Part shown: positions 13,470 through 15,674 of the stretch, in pieces
Layout of the letters: each line of letters opens with the position of its first letter
Numbering within the stretch: the stretch's first letter is position 1
NCBI GenBank assembly: GCA_045638565.1
Contig: JAZUBN010000090.1
Location: forward strand, 1 to 15,674
Origin: SIG471 sp045638565
GTDB lineage: Bacteria > Bacillota > Clostridia > Oscillospirales > Butyricicoccaceae
Direction: 5' to 3'
DNA length: 15,674 nt
Program-made: the position numbers and the translations under genes
The notes under the pieces: generated by a model
Databases searched by the model: none
Seen by the model: the letters and a program-made list of their open reading frames with translations, nothing else
Told to the model about the DNA's origin: nothing

Positions 13470-15380
13470 ATGCATTATAATATAAGTTACGAAATATGCG
13501 CACTCGCTTTTCTCATAGTAGTGTGCATTGACTTTCTTGGCAAACGAAGGCTGCCAACAAAATCCAATAAGTTCTTTGAAGTCTTCATTCTTATCGGTAT
13601 TCTTGATATAGCTCTCGACCTTATAACTGCCTACACAATTGAGCATACACAGACTGTGCCTGTCTGCCTTAATTTTATACTCAATACAGTATTTTTCATG
13701 GCGCAGATAACCCTCATTGCAATGCTTATGCTTTATACATTTGCTCTTGCGGGAGAGTTTGTTAAGGAAAACAAGAAGACTATCATTCTTCTGATGATTC
13801 CTGCTGCCCTGTTTGCAGTCCTCAATATATTCAACATCTTCACAGGTCATATCTTTACTGTTACAGAAGATGCATATATTCACGGTCCATTCTTCAATCT
13901 TATCTATATCACAACATTTTTCTATAACATTATGGTTGTGTATTACATCCATAAGTTCAGAGACCGTCTCCGCTCTGTCGAAGTTAAGACGATTTACACC
14001 TTCGTAATTTTTATCCTCGTTGCAGTCGGTATTCAGTTCTTCTTCCCTTCATATCTTCTTTCCGGTGTTGGTATCTCCATCGCTATCACAATGATGTACC
14101 TCACTCTGCAGAATCCGGACGAACTTCTCGACCTTATGACAGGCGCTTTCAACCGCGGAAGTCTTATAGTTTCTCTCAAAGAACACCTTATATACGATAA
14201 TTCCGCTTCCATTGTGGTGGTTGCCATCGACGAAATGAAGACCATCAACAATATTCTGGGCGTTGATATGGGTGACGCCATCATCAGAAGAGTATTCAAG
14301 CTTATTTCCGAATCGGCAGAGGACGAAATGGTTTTCAGAATGTCGGGCGATAAGTTTGCCCTTCTTCCATCTTCCAAAATAATCTGTCGCAGAATCGCAA
14401 AGGAAATTCGTGAATCGCTCTGCCGTGAGCATATTGTAAACGGCGCTGAAGTAAGAATTTCTGCCTGCGTTTGCTATGGCACGGTTGCCGATGTCCACGA
14501 TTATGAATATATAATCAAGCTGCTTGAATACACTATTCCTATTGCAAAGCAGGTGGGCAAGGGCACTCTTCTCGAAATCGACGATATGATGCTTAAAAAG
14601 TATCATCGTGAGCTGGATATCCAGAAAGCTCTCCACGATGCCATCGACAATGACGGCTTTGAAGTTTATCTCCAGCCTATCTATTCTGCCGAAAAGAAAT
14701 GTTTCACACAGGCTGAGGCTCTCATCCGCTTCCCTCATCCTACTCTCGGTATGATTTATCCTAATGAGTTCATCCCTTATGCCGAAAGAAGCGGCAACAT
14801 CATAAAGATCGGTGAGCAGGTATTAAGCAAAGTCTGCCGTTTTCTCAACGAGCACGATGTAATCAATACCACATCCATTGAACATATAGAAATCAATCTT
14901 TCCGCCATCGAAACTCTTCAGCACAGTTTCCCTGGCAAAGTCAAGAAAATTATGGAAGACTACGGCATTCCGCCTGAATACATCATTTTTGAAATGACCG
15001 AAACTGCCGCATCAAATGCCAATAATATCGTTGAAAACTCGCTGCGTACTCTTGGCGAATACGGCATAGACTTCGCTCTCGATGATTACGGCACAGGCTA
15101 TGCAAATATTGATACTGTAATTCGTCTTCCATTCTCCATCATCAAGCTTGACAAGAGCATGGTGCGCTCATACTTCAAAAACAGCAAAAATGCTCTCATC
15201 TTCCGCGATACTGTCAGAATGATGAAAGACCTCGGCATAGCTACTCTCGCCGAAGGTGTTGAAACAAAAAATCAGCTTGACGAAATGCTGGCTCTCGGCA
15301 TCGATTATATTCAGGGCTATTACTTCGCACGTCCTATGTCCACTGCCGATTTCCTTAATTTTATCAATAAACCTTTGTAA
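13470..15380 (+). CDS. Seven-TM sensor with degenerate GGDEF and intact EAL domain (probable c-di-GMP phosphodiesterase)
   Basis: A 636-residue membrane protein. Seven predicted helices fill residues 9-214 and probably sense an unknown signal. A GGDEF-type domain follows from DLMTGAFNRGSL (221-232); its active-site motif reads SGDKF (292-296) instead of GGDEF, so cyclase activity is unlikely, though it may bind GTP or act as a regulatory domain. The EAL domain (about 382-632) has EALIR (416-420), N476, E508 in FEMTE, DD (538-539) in LDDYGTG, K559, E595 in LAEGVET and Q615, the full set expected for an active c-di-GMP phosphodiesterase. The protein would thus lower c-di-GMP in response to an outside or membrane cue. 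It has its own promoter. I see no clear terminator after it; the T-box leader starts about 95 bp downstream. Confidence 0.92.
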   Translation: MHYNISYEICALAFLIVVCIDFLGKRRLPTKSNKFFEVFILIGILDIALDLITAYTIEHTQTVPVCLNFILNTVFFMAQITLIAMLMLYTFALAGEFVKENKKTIILLMIPAALFAVLNIFNIFTGHIFTVTEDAYIHGPFFNLIYITTFFYNIMVVYYIHKFRDRLRSVEVKTIYTFVIFILVAVGIQFFFPSYLLSGVGISIAITMMYLTLQNPDELLDLMTGAFNRGSLIVSLKEHLIYDNSASIVVVAIDEMKTINNILGVDMGDAIIRRVFKLISESAEDEMVFRMSGDKFALLPSSKIICRRIAKEIRESLCREHIVNGAEVRISACVCYGTVADVHDYEYIIKLLEYTIPIAKQVGKGTLLEIDDMMLKKYHRELDIQKALHDAIDNDGFEVYLQPIYSAEKKCFTQAEALIRFPHPTLGMIYPNEFIPYAERSGNIIKIGEQVLSKVCRFLNEHDVINTTSIEHIEINLSAIETLQHSFPGKVKKIMEDYGIPPEYIIFEMTETAASNANNIVENSLRTLGEYGIDFALDDYGTGYANIDTVIRLPFSIIKLDKSMVRSYFKNSKNALIFRDTVRMMKDLGIATLAEGVETKNQLDEMLALGIDYIQGYYFARPMSTADFLNFINKPL

Positions 15381-15385
15381 AGCTA

Positions 15386-15414
15386 TTGATTTTTAACCGG
15401 ATTTATGATATAAA
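15386..15414 (+). promoter_or_regulatory. Possible promoter for the T-box leader
   Basis: TTGATT (15386-15391), 17 bases, TATAAA (15409-15414). A second -10-like TATAAT lies at 15441-15446 without a good -35. Either could drive the T-box transcript; the sequence does not decide. Confidence 0.4.
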
Positions 15415-15451
15415 TATTTTTAGACGGTCTTTTGACCATATATAATTATAT

Positions 15452-15478
15452 GTAACCGCCGATTAAATCACAGGTTAC
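15452..15478 (+). repeat. Hairpin with a copy of the ABC-leader end repeat
   Basis: GTAACC (15452-15457) pairs with GGTTAC (15473-15478). The first 19 bases, GTAACCGCCGATTAAATCA, are the inverse of 7138-7156 with one mismatch, and resemble 6995-7013. It lies immediately upstream of the T-box stem I. Confidence 0.6.
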
Positions 15479-15674
15479 AAACAAAAGCGTTGATAAAGAG
15501 AGTAGCATAAAGGACGTGTTCAGAGAGGAACAAAACGGTGTGATTGTTCCCATGGTTGTTATGTGAAGTTCACTTTGGAGCTCTGTTTCTGAAACAACAG
15601 TAGGAAACGGCGTATCCCCTGCGTTAAAGGGTCTGAGTGTCCCATATTTATGGGAAATCAGGGTGGTACCACGG
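15479..15674 (+). promoter_or_regulatory. T-box leader, probably phenylalanine-specific (3' end outside window)
   Basis: A T-box reads the charging of a tRNA and controls transcription of the gene downstream. Seen here: the stem I base AAAGCGTTGATAAAGAGAGTAG, split as AAAGCG and GATAAAGAGAGTAG; the AG-bulge region CAGAGAGGAAC; GGTGTGA; the specifier region GTGAAG-TTC-ACTTTGGAGC; and the antiterminator T-box AGGGTGGTACCACGG at the window end. TTC (15569-15571) sits where the specifier codon is expected, so Phe is the best guess and a pheS/pheT or phenylalanine-related gene should follow. Reading the loop one base earlier would give GTT (Val). The UGGU acceptor-binding bases fit an A discriminator, which both tRNAs have. 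The terminator and regulated gene are beyond the edge. Confidence 0.9.

Overview
The window looks like chromosomal DNA from a low-to-moderate G+C Gram-positive bacterium, most likely a gut-type member of the Clostridia (Oscillospirales/Ruminococcaceae-like). This is inferred from strong AGGAGG-type ribosome binding sites, consensus TTGACA/TATAAT promoters, TPP riboswitches and a T-box working by transcription termination, a ThiW-type ECF component, and GC-rich palindromic intergenic repeats of the kind I associate with such genomes. No taxon can be named with certainty. I see no tRNA, rRNA, CRISPR array, transposase or phage gene.

Layout: (1) 1-2740 holds an edge-truncated AbgA-like M20 peptidase and a HAD phosphatase on the minus strand, with a divergently transcribed amidohydrolase on the plus strand. 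(2) 2794-6890 is a minus-strand thiamine salvage operon, thiW-thiM-thiE-HAD-thiD. It is headed by one promoter and two tandem TPP riboswitches, each with its own terminator. A further ~200-nt structured leader between the second terminator and thiW has TPP-riboswitch-like sub-motifs. (3) 6948-11918 is a plus-strand CUT1-type ABC importer operon (ATPase, two permeases, lipoprotein binding protein). It has a ~160-nt structured leader and a repeat cluster between the permease genes. (4) 12052-13334 has a small DUF6440-like protein (minus strand) and an EamA/DMT permease whose promoter spacer is a perfect inverted repeat. (5) 13409-15380 is a seven-TM protein with a degenerate GGDEF domain and an intact EAL domain, probably a c-di-GMP phosphodiesterase. 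(6) The last ~200 bases are a T-box leader, cut by the window edge, with a likely Phe (UUC) specifier.

How the genes work together: the thi operon can import thiazole (ThiW), phosphorylate it (ThiM), phosphorylate HMP (ThiD) and couple the two (ThiE). A HAD phosphatase may convert thiamine phosphate to thiamine. No thiC, thiG or thiH is in the window, so the locus reads as salvage. The ABC operon probably imports an unidentified sugar or polyol derivative.

The most interesting material is non-coding: the tandem TPP switches followed by a TPP-like third element with a possible Shine-Dalgarno switch, the structured leader of the ABC operon with two mutually exclusive pairings of its 5' arm, and the operator-like palindrome inside a consensus promoter.
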